Below, piece after piece: positions 44,856 to 55,925 of a DNA stretch of 64,000 nt (positions are counted from its first letter, which is position 1; each line of letters begins with the position of its first letter). The position numbers were made by a program, and so were the translations under genes. The DNA comes from Crocodylus rhombifer (taxonomy: Eukaryota; Chordata; Crocodylia; Crocodylidae): NCBI GenBank assembly GCA_038503035.1, contig JAVSML010024002.1:190587-254586 (forward strand). Direction: 5' to 3'. The notes beneath the pieces were generated by a model that saw only the letters and a program-made list of their open reading frames with translations, made no database searches and was not told the DNA's origin.

Positions 44856-46220
44856 GAGAGAGCATTGTTTGGGTATGTCGGAATGAAGTCAGGAAAGCCA
44901 AAGCACAACTGGAGTTGCAGCTAGCAAGGGATGTGAAGGGTCAGAAGAAGGGTTCCTACAAGTATGTCGGTAGCAAGAGGAGGATCAGGGAAAGTGTGGG
45001 TCCCTTACTGAATGGGGGAGGCAACCTTGTGACAGAGAATGCAGAAAATGCTGAAGTGCTCAATACCTTTATTTGCCTCCACCTTCACAGGCAAGATCAG
45101 CTCCCAGACTACTGCACTGGGCAACACACTTTGGGGCGGAGGTAAGCAGCCCTCAGTGGTGAAGGAACAGGTCTATTACTCCCCTCCCCTCCCCCCCAGC
45201 TACTTAGCTGGGAGCTATTTAGAAAAGCTGGATGTGTAAAAGTCCATGGGGTCAGGTGGGATGCACCCGAGGGTGCTGAGGGAGTTGGCTGATGTGACTG
45301 CAGAGCCATCGGCCATCATCTTTGAAAACTCATGGTGATCAGGAGAAGTCCCAGATGTTTGGAAAAGGGCAAACATAGTGCCCATATTTAAGAAAGGGTA
45401 AAAGGAGGATCCAGGGAACTACAGACCAGTCAGGCTCACCTCAGTCCCCGGAAAAATCATTGAGTAGGTCCTCAAGGCATCCATTTCTAAGCACTTGGAG
45501 AAGTAAGGGATGATTAGGAACAGTCAGCATGGATTCATCAAAGGGCAAGTTATGCCTGACCAACATGATTGCCTTCTGTGATGAGGTGACTGGCTATGAT
45601 GAGGTGATGTAGTGTACCTTGATTTTAGCAAGGCTTTTGATAGGGTCTCCCACAATATTCTCACAGACAAGCTAAGGAATTATGATTTGGATGAAAGGAC
45701 TGTAAGGTGGATAGAAAATGGCCTGGAGCATTGAGCTCAGAGAGTAATAATCAATGACTTGATGTCTATTTGGCAGCTGGTATCAAGTGGAGTGCCTCAG
45801 GGGTCGGTTCTGGGGCCAGTTTTACTCAATGACTTCACCAATAACCTGGAAGATGGCATAGAGAGCACCCTCAGCAAGTCTGCAGATGACACTAAGCTGG
45901 GGGGAGTAGTAGATATGCTGGAGGGTAGGGCTAGGATTCAGAGTGACCGAGACAGATTGGAGGGTTGGGACAAAAGGAATTTCATGAGGTTCAACAAAGA
46001 CAAAGGCAGGCACTTAGGACACAAGAATCCCATCCACCAGTACAGGATGGAAGAGATTACCCAGAGAGGTTGTGGAAGCTCCATCCTTAGGAGTTTTCAA
46101 AACCCAGCTAGACAAAGCTTTAGCTGGGATGATCTAGTTGGGGATGGCCCTGCTCTGAGCAGGGGTTAGACTAGATGACCTACTGAGGCCCTTTCCAAGC
46201 CTAACTTTTTATGATTCTAT
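44856..46220 (+). mobile_element. CR1 LINE inserted in a Penelope-like element
   Basis: It starts in the EN-RT linker (KAQLELQLARD-like wording at about 44900, KGSYKYVGSKRRIRESVGPL at 44945) and ends TTTTTATGATTCTATAG at 46220, the same 3' type as the 30.6-kb copy. RT parts include NDFTNNLEDGIESTLSKSAD and DTKLGGVVDMLEG from about 45835. After HKNPIHQYRM a deletion of roughly 0.55 kb relative to the 30.6-kb copy joins the palm to the final coding segment (EEITQRGCGSSILRSF). Several stops elsewhere. Confidence 0.92.
45759..46169 (+). pseudogene. CR1 RT catalytic loop to C-terminus with internal deletion
   Basis: 136 codons: [37 protein letters not shown] (SADD, paired aspartates intact), IQSDRDRLEGWDKRNFMRFN, then the deletion junction at about 46045 and SFSWDDLVGDGPALSRG. 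Because the deletion keeps the frame, this is the longest open frame in the copy, but the thumb is missing. Confidence 0.88.
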
Positions 46221-46231
46221 AGTTCTCTTGT

Positions 46232-46302
46232 GAGATGCGTACACCCATAGATAATTGGGTGTTTTTGAGATGCATACACCCACAGATAATTGGGTGTTTT
46301 TA
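46232..46302. repeat. two-copy tandem duplication of about 35 bp
   Basis: GAGATGCGTACACCCATAG then ATAATTGGGTGTTTTT is followed at once by GAGATGCATACACCCACAG then ATAATTGGGTGTTTTT. The two units differ at two positions. It lies directly beside the CR1 insertion junction in the Penelope-like element; the 33-kb copy has only one unit. Confidence 0.92.
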
Positions 46303-46316
46303 TCTTTGACAGACTT

Positions 46317-46696
46317 TCAGTGTGTGTTCATTCTGGCATGCAGTTGTGGTTTGGTGTCTTTTATGTAGTTTCCATTAGGACATTCAGTGAACTGGATGAG
46401 ATATATTACATTTCTGGAGGTGCAGGTGTAAGATCCAGGAATGTTGATGGTTCTGTTGTGGGGCATAGGTATTGTGTGAGTGATGGAGATGTGGTGGCAG
46501 ATTTTACATTTTTTGTCCTGGCATGGTCCATTCAGTGTGCTCTGGGCCATAGGAAGTTTGCTTCTGGTGATGAGGTTGGTGAGGTTCAGTGTCTATTTAA
46601 AGGCTAGGATAGGTGGTTCTGGAAGGACATCTTTAAGAACTGAGTCTTCTTCTAGGATGGGTTGCAATTGTTTGAGGATTTTACTTTTTAACTGGT
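46317..46696 (-). pseudogene. Penelope linker and GIY-YIG endonuclease
   Basis: The complement from about 46696 reads LKSKILKQLQPILEEDSVLK, DVLPEPPILAFK then stop, TLNLTNLITRSKLPMAQSTL, NGPCQDKKCKICHHISIT (cysteine/histidine cluster) and PGSYTCTSRNVIYLIQF, TECPNGNYIKDTKPQLHARM, NTH. This is the Penelope RT-EN linker followed by GIY-YIG nuclease. The YIG glycine is replaced by lysine (YIKD). Two copies of this domain occur in the window; this one is longer but has a stop in the linker. Confidence 0.88.
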
Positions 46697-46699
46697 TAC

Positions 46700-46998
46700 A
46701 CCCTACACCAGTGCAGTCAGGTGCACAGGGCTACATCATTGGGCCAACAGGGCTCCCTACAGGTATGGAAATTTGGCAGCAAGGGAGTGGAAATTGATGC
46801 TGCACTGCTCTCGCCTGAGTACAAACCAAATTTTATACTCAGGAGCCACGTCCCTACATGCAGGACAAATTTGTGCCTCTATTGTTTGTGCCAGTGCAGG
46901 TACATATCCCAACACATCTGGATGTAGCCAGCGGGGAGGCCTACCTACCAGATGACTTGGGCTGAATCTTGCCCGCAGGCCAGAAGTTGAACACTACT
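46700..46998. mobile_element. hAT-like fragment, right end
   Basis: The right edge, CTTGCCCGCAGGCCAGAAG then TTGAACACTACTTG, is the complement of a CAGTGGTGTTCAACTTCTGG-type hAT terminus. The left end is not recognised, so the start is only the end of the Penelope-like sequence. Confidence 0.5.
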
Positions 46999-47233
46999 TG
47001 TTAATAGACTTAACCAATATGTAGATAACTGATGTTTGTTATAACGTAAGCAATTGGCAACAAATTGGAGTAGTATAGTGTTATGCAGTTCAGCAAATTA
47101 TGCACTTATTTGGCATGCATGTCAATGAAGTATACTACTCGTCATGTGTTTCCACTATATTTTATTTTTATGAATAAATCATTCTTCCTGGGAAAAACAA
47201 AAATGTTTGTTGTTACATAGGTTGATTAACACT

Positions 47234-47468
47234 TGGTGCATCTATATGAGATGCTATCTCGCTGTAGCAACAAGCTATGGTGGCACAACTCATTGCTATG
47301 GTGACATACTGTCAGCAGGCACAAACTGTGATGCCAGTGCTGCATCACCACGGCGATGATCTACACTGCTGTAACTCATCACTACAGTGACACAGTGTCT
47401 AAAAATAATAGTGTGCCACCAGAACTGTGCAGTACCAAATGTGTTAGGGTTACATGTAGATGCACCCA
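47234..47468. mobile_element. TIR non-autonomous element (GGGTGCATCTACATG family), short form
   Basis: The left end TGGTGCATCTATATGAGATG and the complement of the right end, TGGGTGCATCTACATGTAAC. The interior has repeated words such as CACTACAGTGACAC and TGCTATGGTGACAT, like those of the 10951 copy. 235 bp, no coding capacity. Confidence 0.65.
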
Positions 47469-47804
47469 CAGACCATGTAAAATCCAATAAATAAAACACA
47501 AGTGAGTAAGAATGTGCTAAAAATTGAACATTTGTGGTAGATTTTGCCTGTAAATTTATAAAACACAAGGGCAATGTACAGACTTCCAAATTACAACTTA
47601 TAAAAGTGAAATTAGATGGAAGTGGATCTCTGTGAAGAGAGAGACCTGGATGACTGGTACCTTTCAATAGAAAAACTGCTTCAGTATTATAGCAGCAAAA
47701 TAACCATACCCATTTCCTACTTGTTAGCATGACTGAGAGGTTCAATCAACAGCAGTTTCTACTCTCAAAGCATCATAGGGCCAAAAACCAGGCAGGTGTA
47801 CAAA

Positions 47805-48060
47805 GTGGGTGCATCTACATGTGCATTAATACACTTTTCCTAATGTGCACTAAATTTAGTACCTCTATTGTGAGGTACCAAATTAATACATATCAGCCTG
47901 TCCTAATGTGCAGTAGTGCAAGTACGCACTTTTAAGGTGACAATATGCAATAGCCTATTTTACTGAACATTAGTGTAGTAGCATAGTTTTCTTGCATGCC
48001 ACTTTAATGTACAGTAAAATAAGCTACTACACATTAAAGTGCACATGTAGATGTACCCAC
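47805..48060. mobile_element. TIR non-autonomous element (GGGTGCATCTACATG family), AT-rich form
   Basis: The cleanest copy: the left end GTGGGTGCATCTACATGTGC and the complement of the right end, GTGGGTACATCTACATGTGC, differ at one of 20 positions. The interior is AT-rich and contains nested inverted words (GTGTAGTAGC near 47970 and GCTACTACAC near 48023). No target duplication is obvious, so the superfamily stays open. Confidence 0.75.
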
Positions 48061-50521
48061 TATGTATTACTGCAATTTGTAGGAGCCTAAGATACTAAGA
48101 TGAGAGAACCAAGAGATAAGGGTTTGGTTTACGTAGTCCACTGCAGTGCCATATAAAGACATGATCTAGGACTGATCAATTTAGCTCAAGGACCTGAAGT
48201 AATATAGTTGTATTGGTGGTGTACTTCTCTGCCTCGGCTAACTAATCTAGGCTTCTCAGCTGGGTTAGTTACTCTGGGTAGAGCCACTGCACCAGCATAG
48301 CTCTATAGTTGAGAGTTAGCGTAGGTATGACAGTGAGGGAAATGCTCATATAATACAGTCACTATAAGGGATGGTGTAGCAACAGGTTAGGAACAACAAG
48401 GGCAGTGAGTAGCATGCCCTCCAGTGTGAAGGCTGTGAATCCCCTACTTGTTAATGAGCAGAACAATCACACTGACAAGTAAGATTAGTTATATGAATGC
48501 TAATGGGAGGAGCATGTACACTCATATTGGCACATGTTTCCACTTCTCATATGCACTACAAGATGTGCACACACATCCCAGTTACTGTGAAATTACTACT
48601 ATGTATAGTTTCACCTATGTGAGCCTGTACTGTAAATAGGTATAAAGGAAAAGGGAAAACTGTCCATTGCTGCCCATTTCTGTTATTAGAAAATTAGGAG
48701 CAAACAAACTTAGAATTCAAAATTGAAATAATAATCTCATCAGATACATGCCATAGTACAGGTCATGTCTATGCATGTTAAATATTTTATCCTCAGATAT
48801 CCCTGAAGTCCATCACACAGGAGGATCCTGAGACCAGCTGCAAAGACTTTATATAGGATGGAATAACTTCTGGACTTAAGGCACAAGGTAGCACTGGCTT
48901 GCAGTGACTTAACAACAGTATAAAACTCACCTGAACTATTGAGCTGCTAAATTAAATAATATTGAGACTACATGTCACAAAACAACAAGACAAGCTTTCC
49001 AGATAGAATCTAAATCTGCTATGTAGCCTTCTGTGAGCATTTGCAGTGGGCTATTGCTTCTCTGTTGATACTGGTTTACATTAAACACTCAGCTGTGTGA
49101 CTTGTTGCAGTCTCCAATGGACATGATATAGAGCGGCTCTGCCAGAAAAATAAATCCCATTTCTCCCTAATGTATCAGAGAAGCACCACAGTCTTGTCTA
49201 ACTGTGGCATAGCATGGTCCTCCCTGCTAATCATGTAGCAAAGAACTGAAGCCTGATTCTTCTTGTCCAAATAATTGGACATTTGTGATGGCCTATTCCC
49301 AGGGAGCAACTGGAAGATTGTGCTTTGGTGCTCTCAGGAGTAGACGGACAGTGATTGGGCTTGCGTTTTTTGTGGAAGCTTTCTTTGAGTCTTCTAAAAT
49401 TGATCTACCTATAGTGGCTGGGTGAAATCTGCTCCAAGGCAACTTGAAATATATTGTGGGAGATGTATTTTAATCTCTTTATATGGGATTTTAAGTAGTT
49501 TTAGTCTTCAGAAAAAGTGCTGAAAGACTGACATCTTTTCTGTGTGTGTCCTCAGGTATGACAGAGACAAATGTGAGCAAACTTCCCACATTATTAAGCC
49601 CAGTTGGCTAATGCATCCCTTCCATGACCAGTCATAGTCATGTCTTGCACAAATAAATGATACTTGACTGAATAGGCAAACGTTTTTAAAATCCAACTAT
49701 GTAATGTAGGCATCTAACTCCAAACTTACAAAATTAAATGTCATGCATAGTTTTCCTGGCATAATTTCAGTTGATTCAAATTGAACAACTCATGTAGAAT
49801 CATAGAAAAGTAGGGCCAGAAAGGACCTTTGGACTTCCTCGTGGAGGGGGACACACTCAGCAGAGGTGTATACGTCATTTGCATATTTTATCAATTCTTA
49901 GTAAAAACAGCACTCCCATTTTTATAATCTATACAGGAAAACTATAGTACGCTACTACATTATGTAAGTGTAGTGTCACAAGAGGAAGCTGGAAAGAAAA
50001 ATCTCTTGGGTCTACTTCTCTAATAAAGCTCATGTTTTGATTTCAGTTCCCTAGGGTTATGGTATATCAGATGTAGACAAAGTGAAAAGAAACAGTAGAA
50101 ATGTAAACTGCTATAGATCCAGATAAAGGGAGATGCAGTGTGGAATGAGAGTTAAATATGTTCTTTAATAATGGACAGTAAAGTCAACATGGTAACGGGA
50201 GATATTGAGTTGCTTTTCATATGAGGGTAAATAATTGATGTCAGATCTCAGCTAGGGAGCTTAGGCATACAGTGCTCCATTTATTACCACTTGTGTCAGT
50301 GAGATGCCTGCAGCCAAGGCTAGTGCCTGGCACAATTTCATAAAGAATGAACTCTTGAAAATACATGCTCCCTTCTAAATTAGCTTGCCACACCTATTCC
50401 TAAGGTGGAGTTAGCCATTTTTTCCCAATAATGCCTACCTCAAGCTTCTAATATTGCTGATTAAATGTTCATTCTCTCCAGTTCCCTCTTGTGTATGTCT
50501 TTTCTATTCAGACAGTAAACT
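48061..50521. other. no gene seen; short CR1 remnant at 49797-49862
   Basis: Unique AT-rich DNA. The only recognised item is the CR1 3'-end remnant listed separately. Confidence 0.4.
49797..49862 (-). mobile_element. CR1 3'-end remnant
   Basis: AGAATCATAGAAAAGTAGGG followed by CCAGAAAGGACCTTTGGA matches the complement of a CR1 3' UTR tail. About 65 bp, no coding part. Confidence 0.7.
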
Positions 50522-51006
50522 GTGGGTGCATCTAAAAATGCAATTAATGTGAAGGGGTAAACTCCAGAGCTGTTTGAGCTGGAGTACACTGTTCCTGGGC
50601 ACAGCGTCTACACATGCACCTGGGACAGCAGACATTTCAGCTAGGGTGGAGGAGGTCTGGGCTTGCAGCAAGCTCAGGGGGTCAGCCCCAGGCTCTGGGT
50701 GGTGGTGTTGGGCAGGAGAGGGGCTGGCTGGGTCATGAGGGTGCTGAACATGCTATGCCTTGTGGCTAGGCAGCAGGCAGGAGTCTGGCCCTCTGCTGCC
50801 TGTGCTGACCAGGAACTATTTATGCCCACAGTCACCCTCCACACATTTCATTGCAGTTAATTGCTCTATCATAAGATAGTACTGTCAAAGACAGTGGAAT
50901 TAATTAATTTAGTGTGCCCTAATACCGGCATGTGTGTAGATGGTGATGCTCTACTATGGAGCTAATTATTCTACTCCGCAGTAAAGTGCACGTATAGATG
51001 TATCCA
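50522..51006. mobile_element. TIR non-autonomous element (GGGTGCATCTACATG family), long form
   Basis: The left end GTGGGTGCATCTAAAAATGC and the complement of the right end, CTGGATACATCTATACGTGC. Its GC-rich core (GGGCTGGCTGGG, GGGTGCTGAACATG) parallels the core of the 35178 copy, while the ends match the shorter copies. 485 bp, no transposase. Confidence 0.65.
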
Positions 51007-53330
51007 GTGAGGGACAGGAGCTACCTTTTACAAAACCTAAGACTGCAGTCCTAAACTATGTCATGGATTTACTGTAATCTAGATCTGTCAAAATAATAGA
51101 CCCACTTCATACTGTGTGGGAGAGAAAAAGTTCCTAAGCAGCACAGTTTGAACAGGCAAGTGCTTTTGTAAAGTGCAAACTCACAGCTTCAGCCCTAGTT
51201 GGGTAATTCAGAACAGCAGTCTGCATGGGACGAACTGCATAGTTCTGTACTGCATACTTCTGTATACTGAACCAATATGGTAAGTAAAAATAGGACCTTA
51301 AATAATAGTAATACTAGTAAAAATAAAATGCTCTGCAGCTGTCTCTTTTCTCTTATATTCAAAGGCATCTGCATAATATCAGTGTTTTCATCTGGGGATA
51401 ATAAGAAGCGACATTTTTTCTTTAGACCACTGTTATACATCTTACAGGAGTTAACCCTTAACTGACCAAAACATTATTCATCATTTGACCTTCAAATATA
51501 ACTTGTGCCTAGGGTAGCAGAAACTGCTCCAATTTTTTGCTCCTTCCACCATTGCAGAGAATTGAATGGAGCATAACAGGATTGATATTCATGCATAATG
51601 GGCAGGATCCCAGAAGTCTGCAAAGGGCTTGGCAAATCTTGAATGTGGAAAAGCACAGATGTTTCTTGCATCCAGGCACGTACAGAGATACTGAGGCTAT
51701 GACAAGGGATCTATTTATCTTAGGTACTTGTATAGCTCATGGTACTGTAGTATCTCAGTGACTGTCTTTAACACATTCATCCTCACAGTTCACCTACAGG
51801 GTAAGGAAATGCTGTTATCCCCATCAAATGGATGGGGAATGGAGGTCCGTAAAGGCTAAGCGGTTTGTCTGTAGCTAAGTAAAGACTGGAACTCAGACCT
51901 TCTGACTTCTAATCTCATTCAGTTGCTGCTCTGTGTGAATCTACTAGCCATCCATAACGTCCGCCAAGACCTGAGGTTAATGCAGCACAAATAGGGAAGC
52001 CCTAATGCTATTCACTATCATGTGAAGGAGAGAATACCTCCATTCTCTTTTGAGCTCAGCACATACCCTATTATCTGCAAGCCAGGGCCCAGCTTTATCA
52101 GAGAATGTCTGCTTGTGGGTTTGTTTAAATAACTAGCACTGTAACAAGAAACATTAGATTTTTCCAGAATTTAGTTTCAACACTTCCAAGGAAACTAATT
52201 ACCCTTCTTTGTGCTCCTCTACGTGCAGTTAAATAGAATTATAGGTGGAATGTAGCCAAAGGCCTCGGTGAGCTCACTGCAGTTGTTTTCTGTCATCTTC
52301 ACCTCGGTTGTACCAGTCGTTTTTATTACTCAACTAGTAAATGTAAATTACTAGTAAATTCCTTGCAACTAGTAACTTTAAAGAAGTATAGAACATAGTG
52401 AAGGAGAGACACAAAGGTGTTCATCAAAATAGCTAGTAGAAACAAAGAAATCACAACAGAGAGTGTCAGATTCGTGGGTCATTGCTACACACGCACTGTA
52501 GAACTGATTGCGATTCTTCCATCCAAAAAGAAAAAAAATACTGAAAGGGGCAGTTTCCACAAAACTGAAATTTTCCATTGGCAAATGTGGATTTGGGAGA
52601 ATGTTTCTGATTTTTTTTTTCCCCTTGGTAAACATTTTGCTTTCAGTGGGGTTGGCCTCAGCTGGTTCGTCTTACTTTTTTGAGAGATTTAAGTTCTGGT
52701 CATCTTAACATTAACTTGTGTTCACCTAAGCTGCCAAAATGCCACTTAAGAGATATAGGTGGGAGGCTTTATGTCTCTTTCTCCTTCATGGGTCAGGTCT
52801 CTGCCTTTTTTACATTTCCCATGGTGCAGAGCAATGCACCTTGGGAGTCGCATGGTTGACACTGACTCACACCCAGAAGCATGAGCTTTAAAAATAGAGT
52901 TGAGTGATGATTTATTGTTGTTTTCTATGAATAGCTGATTCACCAAGAATGTCATTTCAGTTAGTCCCACACCATTGATGAAGTCAGGTCAAGTCTGAAT
53001 TGGTCTTTGGACTAACTGGAAAATAATGAAGACAAAAATAAGTACTGAGTAGGGACTAAATTTACACAATTAACAAACAGAGGCAAAACTTAAAATGTTG
53101 GTGCTCTGGGTGCTGTGGGAGTGAAGGGTAGGGGGGAGGGAGTGCTTACCTTTTCCTGCAGGGGCTGCTGCAATTGTGGTAGCGGTGCAGGGTGTTGCTG
53201 CCTCAATTCAAGCTCCCCAAAGGCGGGAGCCCAAGGAGCTGCCATTCTGGTGCCCCCTCTGAATCAGCACCTGGGGCTGATGTCCTTCTTTCTCTCTCCA
53301 AGTTATGCTACTGCTAATTAGGTGCCTTTC
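51007..53330. other. no gene seen; MIR-like remnant at 51786-51940
   Basis: AT-rich unique DNA with one SINE remnant (listed separately). A GC-rich patch at 53105-53280 has chance frames with cysteine-rich composition that resemble no known domain. Confidence 0.4.
51786..51940 (-). mobile_element. MIR-like SINE remnant
   Basis: The plus strand reads TGTTATCCCCATCAAATGGA, then GGGGAATGGAGGTCCG, TAAGCGGTTTGTCTGTAGCT, AACTCAGACCTTCTGACT. This order (tatccccat, gatggggaa, gaggc, taag, gaactcagg) is the reverse of MIR-type SINEs. Old and degraded. Confidence 0.65.
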
Positions 53331-53334
53331 CCTA

Positions 53335-53620
53335 TCACAGTAATCCAATAATTAAAACACTTACCTGCACTATAGGAGACACAGATTCAAATCTTGATTA
53401 CCCATTTATAGCAGGGATTTGAAACTACCCTTGGGGATGGTGCCCTAAACACAATGGTGCCTATTGTCTACCCTTCTAGTGAAATAACTTTCTTGTTTTC
53501 TCCTACTAAATCTCTTCTATTGTGTGTAAGTCCTTAAGCAAACTTTGCTACAAAGATAAGACCCCAGCTGTCATACTTCCTGGTGAGTGTCCTAACCACT
53601 GGATTGTAGCATAATTCTGT
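53335..53620. mobile_element. tRNA-derived SINE remnants
   Basis: ATTAAAACACTTACCTGCAC and GGAGACACAGATTCAAATCT (B-box-like GATTCAAATC) at 53352-53400 look like the tRNA-related head of an old SINE. Around 53585-53620 GTGTCCTAACCACTGGATTG is the complement of a similar head. No intact tRNA cloverleaf is present. Confidence 0.45.
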
Positions 53621-53865
53621 CTTTGTCCCCCCAAAAATAGTCAAATAACTTATAAATGCTGCTTAACAACTTCAGCAGCAGAATTTGATTAGAGTTTGTC
53701 ACAGAGGTCCTCTACGGTGTGCTTCATCAGGACCATTATGGCCTTGTCTGGTCTCTGAGGCTAGAAATAGTGCTTGTCAAATAAAGTGGATCAGCTGTGC
53801 CATGATGTCTCAGTTGATTTGCATCATCTTTGCCCCATTCTCCCTGCTTAGCTGACTTGGGGCAT

Positions 53866-54074
53866 GGGTCTGGCTGAGCGGGAAAAGCAGGGGAATGTGT
53901 CTGGCTGGGCAGGGAAAAGTCCTTCCCTGCCCAGCCAGATCTGAAGAACAGGTCTGGCTTACTGGAAAAAACAGGAGCTTTTCCCTGCCGAGCCAGACCA
54001 GTTTCCCTGCGATTCCATGGGTCTGACCAAGTGGGGAAGGGCTTTTCCCTGCCCATCCAGACCCAGGGCATGTG
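53866..54074. mobile_element. small foldback element with repeated inverted units
   Basis: Outer words GGCATGGGTCTGG and CCAGACCCAGGGCATG are complementary. Inside, TCTGGCTGGGCAGGGA (53900-53915) and TCCCTGCCCAGCCAGA (53924-53939) form a perfect 16-bp hairpin with an 8-base loop, and further units of the same phrase occur in both orientations near 53870, 53955, 53980 and 54045. About 209 bp, GC-rich against AT-rich flanks, no protein. Confidence 0.7.
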
Positions 54075-54756
54075 TCTGATTAGGAAAGCACCACAGAGGT
54101 AATAGGTGTCCACCACAATAGAGGGGCAGAGTCTGTTACCACCTTTTGTCAGGCTGCTGGTTTTCCTTTCCGTGGTGTGACCAAGGGTATCATTGTCTAT
54201 TTGTTCAGCATTTATGCTGCCAAAGTAAATGATACGACGGTACAAATGAGACGTTGGGCGATGCCTGTTTCCACTGTGACAGGATTCCTTGAAGCCACTC
54301 CAGGGTTAGCTTCAAAAGCAGGGTGGAAGGCCTTCCCACTCTGTGACTCTGGCATATTTTATGGCCATGGCTTAAGAACTTAGCATCCAATTCTGTTCCC
54401 AAGAGGGGCTTTACCTTCTGTTCGGGAAAGCAAGTATAACCCAAAATCCCAAACAGCAAAACAGACAGTCTTTTCAGTAAAGGCATTTATTAGGGCAAAA
54501 GCCACCCAGCCCAAGGTTTTCTTGCCTGTCCTCCAAAGGGGTTACATAGTCTGTCTGTCCCCAATCCAGCCAGCATAGCCTCGAGTGTCCCCGAAGGTGC
54601 TAATTTGTTCCTTTTTCAGTCTTTCCAACCCCCAAATCTCCACAACTGTTCATATTTTTTGGTCTCCAGACTCTGTCTTGGAGCTCCCCAGGATCCTACT
54701 TGTTCAGCCTGATCTTCCATTTGTTTATTTCAGTCTTATAGTATTTCATAGTTTCT
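54075..54756. other. no gene seen
   Basis: Mixed-composition DNA without recognised repeats or coding motifs. Confidence 0.35.
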
Positions 54757-55512
54757 GACACTGACAAGTGCAAGGTGCTATACCTGGGGAGGAAGAATCA
54801 GCACCATACCTACAGGCCGGGGAACTCCCTTCTCGTCAGTGCAGAGGCAGAAAAGGATCTTGGAGTCATTACTGATGCAAAGATGAACATGGGCCGGCAG
54901 TGTGGGGATGCAGTCAGGAAGGTCAACCACACCTTATCATGAATCCACAGATGCATCTCGAGCAGGTCCAGGGAGGTGATCCTCCCCCTCTATGCCACAT
55001 TGGTCAGGCCCAGCTGGAGTCCTGTGTCCAGTTCTGGGTGTTGCACTTCAGGAGGGATGTCGACAGCATGGAGAGGGGCCAGAGGAGGCCACTCGCATGA
55101 TCAGGGGGCAGCAGGGCAGGCCCTATGAGGAGGAGCTAAGGGACCTGAACCTGTTCAGCCTCCACAAGAGATGGCTGAGAGGGGATCTAGTGTCCATCTA
55201 CAAACTAGTCAGAGGGGAACAGCAGGCATTGGGGGAGTCCCTGTTCCCCCCAGCACTAATGGTCACAAGCTGGCAGAGGGTAGATTCAGACTAGACATCA
55301 GGAGGCGCGACTTCACTGTCAGGGCGGCTAGGATCTGGAACCAGCTTCCAAGAGAAGTGGTGCTGGCTCCTACCCTGGGGGTCTTTAAGAGGAGGCTAGA
55401 CAAACACTTTGCTGCGGTCATTTGACACCAGTACTTTTTTATGCCATGGCAGGGGGTCGGACTTGATGATCTGCTCAGGTCCCTTCTGACCCTACCAACT
55501 ATGAAGCTATGA
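54757..55512 (+). mobile_element. CR1 LINE C-terminal end, plus strand
   Basis: It starts in the RT C-terminal region (GACAAGTGCAAGGTGCTA) and ends with CTACCAACTATGAAGCTATGA, matching the subfamily of the 3.1-kb copy. Frames read RDLNLFSLHKRWLRGDLVSI (54992 frame) and FTVRAARIWNQLPREVVLAP (55171 frame). About 756 bp, heavily 5'-truncated. A second CR1 follows with no gap. Confidence 0.92.
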
Positions 55513-55925
55513 CTGTGCCCCCACATTACACAAAGGCTGTGGAGAAGCTTAAGAGAGCCCAGAGAAGAGCCACGCACATGATTAGAGGTCAGGAAAACAG
55601 ACCTTACGACGACAGGCTGAGAGCAGTGGGGTTCTTTAGCCTGGAAAAACACAGGCCCAGGGGTGACCTGATGGCCACCAATAAATTTATCAGGGATGAC
55701 CACCAGTATCTGGAGGAACATTTGTTCACCGGAGCGCCCCAAGGGGTGATGAGGTCGAATGGTTATAAACTCCTGCAAGACCATTTCAGGCTGGACATAA
55801 GGAAGAATTTCTTTACTGTCCGAGCCCCCAGGGTCTGTAACAGCCTGCCATCAGAGGTGGTTCAAGCACCTACACTGAACACCTTCAAGAGCAAATTGGA
55901 TACTTATCTGGCTGGGATCCTATGA
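55509..55925 (+). pseudogene. CR1 RT C-terminal region (second copy)
   Basis: 138 codons open: KAVEKLKRAQRRATHMIRGQ, ENRPYDDRLRAVGFFSLEKH, NFFTVRAPRVCNSLPSEVVQ, APTLNTFKSKLDTYLAGI. This is the terminal part of the CR1 polyprotein, nearly the same as 57611-58393 on the other strand. It ends with the natural stop. Confidence 0.9.

Larger units (their letters stand above)
44340..46697 (-). mobile_element. Penelope-like element split by a CR1
   Basis: The minus-strand 3' region (complement at about 44370-44855: CTTTGGGTAAATGTAATATC, TTATTAGACTAACTAAATAG, CAAGCTTTCAGGC) matches the 33-kb copy. The coding part resumes at 46221-46697. Comparing with the uninterrupted copy at 33490-33520 (AGAGATCAGAGAGTGGTTTTCTTGTGAG) places the break between GAGATTGGAGAG and TTCTCTTGTGAG. 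Hence the CR1 is the younger element. A 35-bp tandem duplication lies just inside the right junction. Confidence 0.88.

Noticed and set aside
47296..47745. 149-codon minus-strand frame
   Set aside because: It spans the end of a TIR element and unrelated flanking DNA. Composition and lack of motifs suggest chance.
53736..54245. 169-codon minus-strand frame
   Set aside because: It runs through the small foldback element and is explained by its repeated GC-rich phrase. No recognisable domain.
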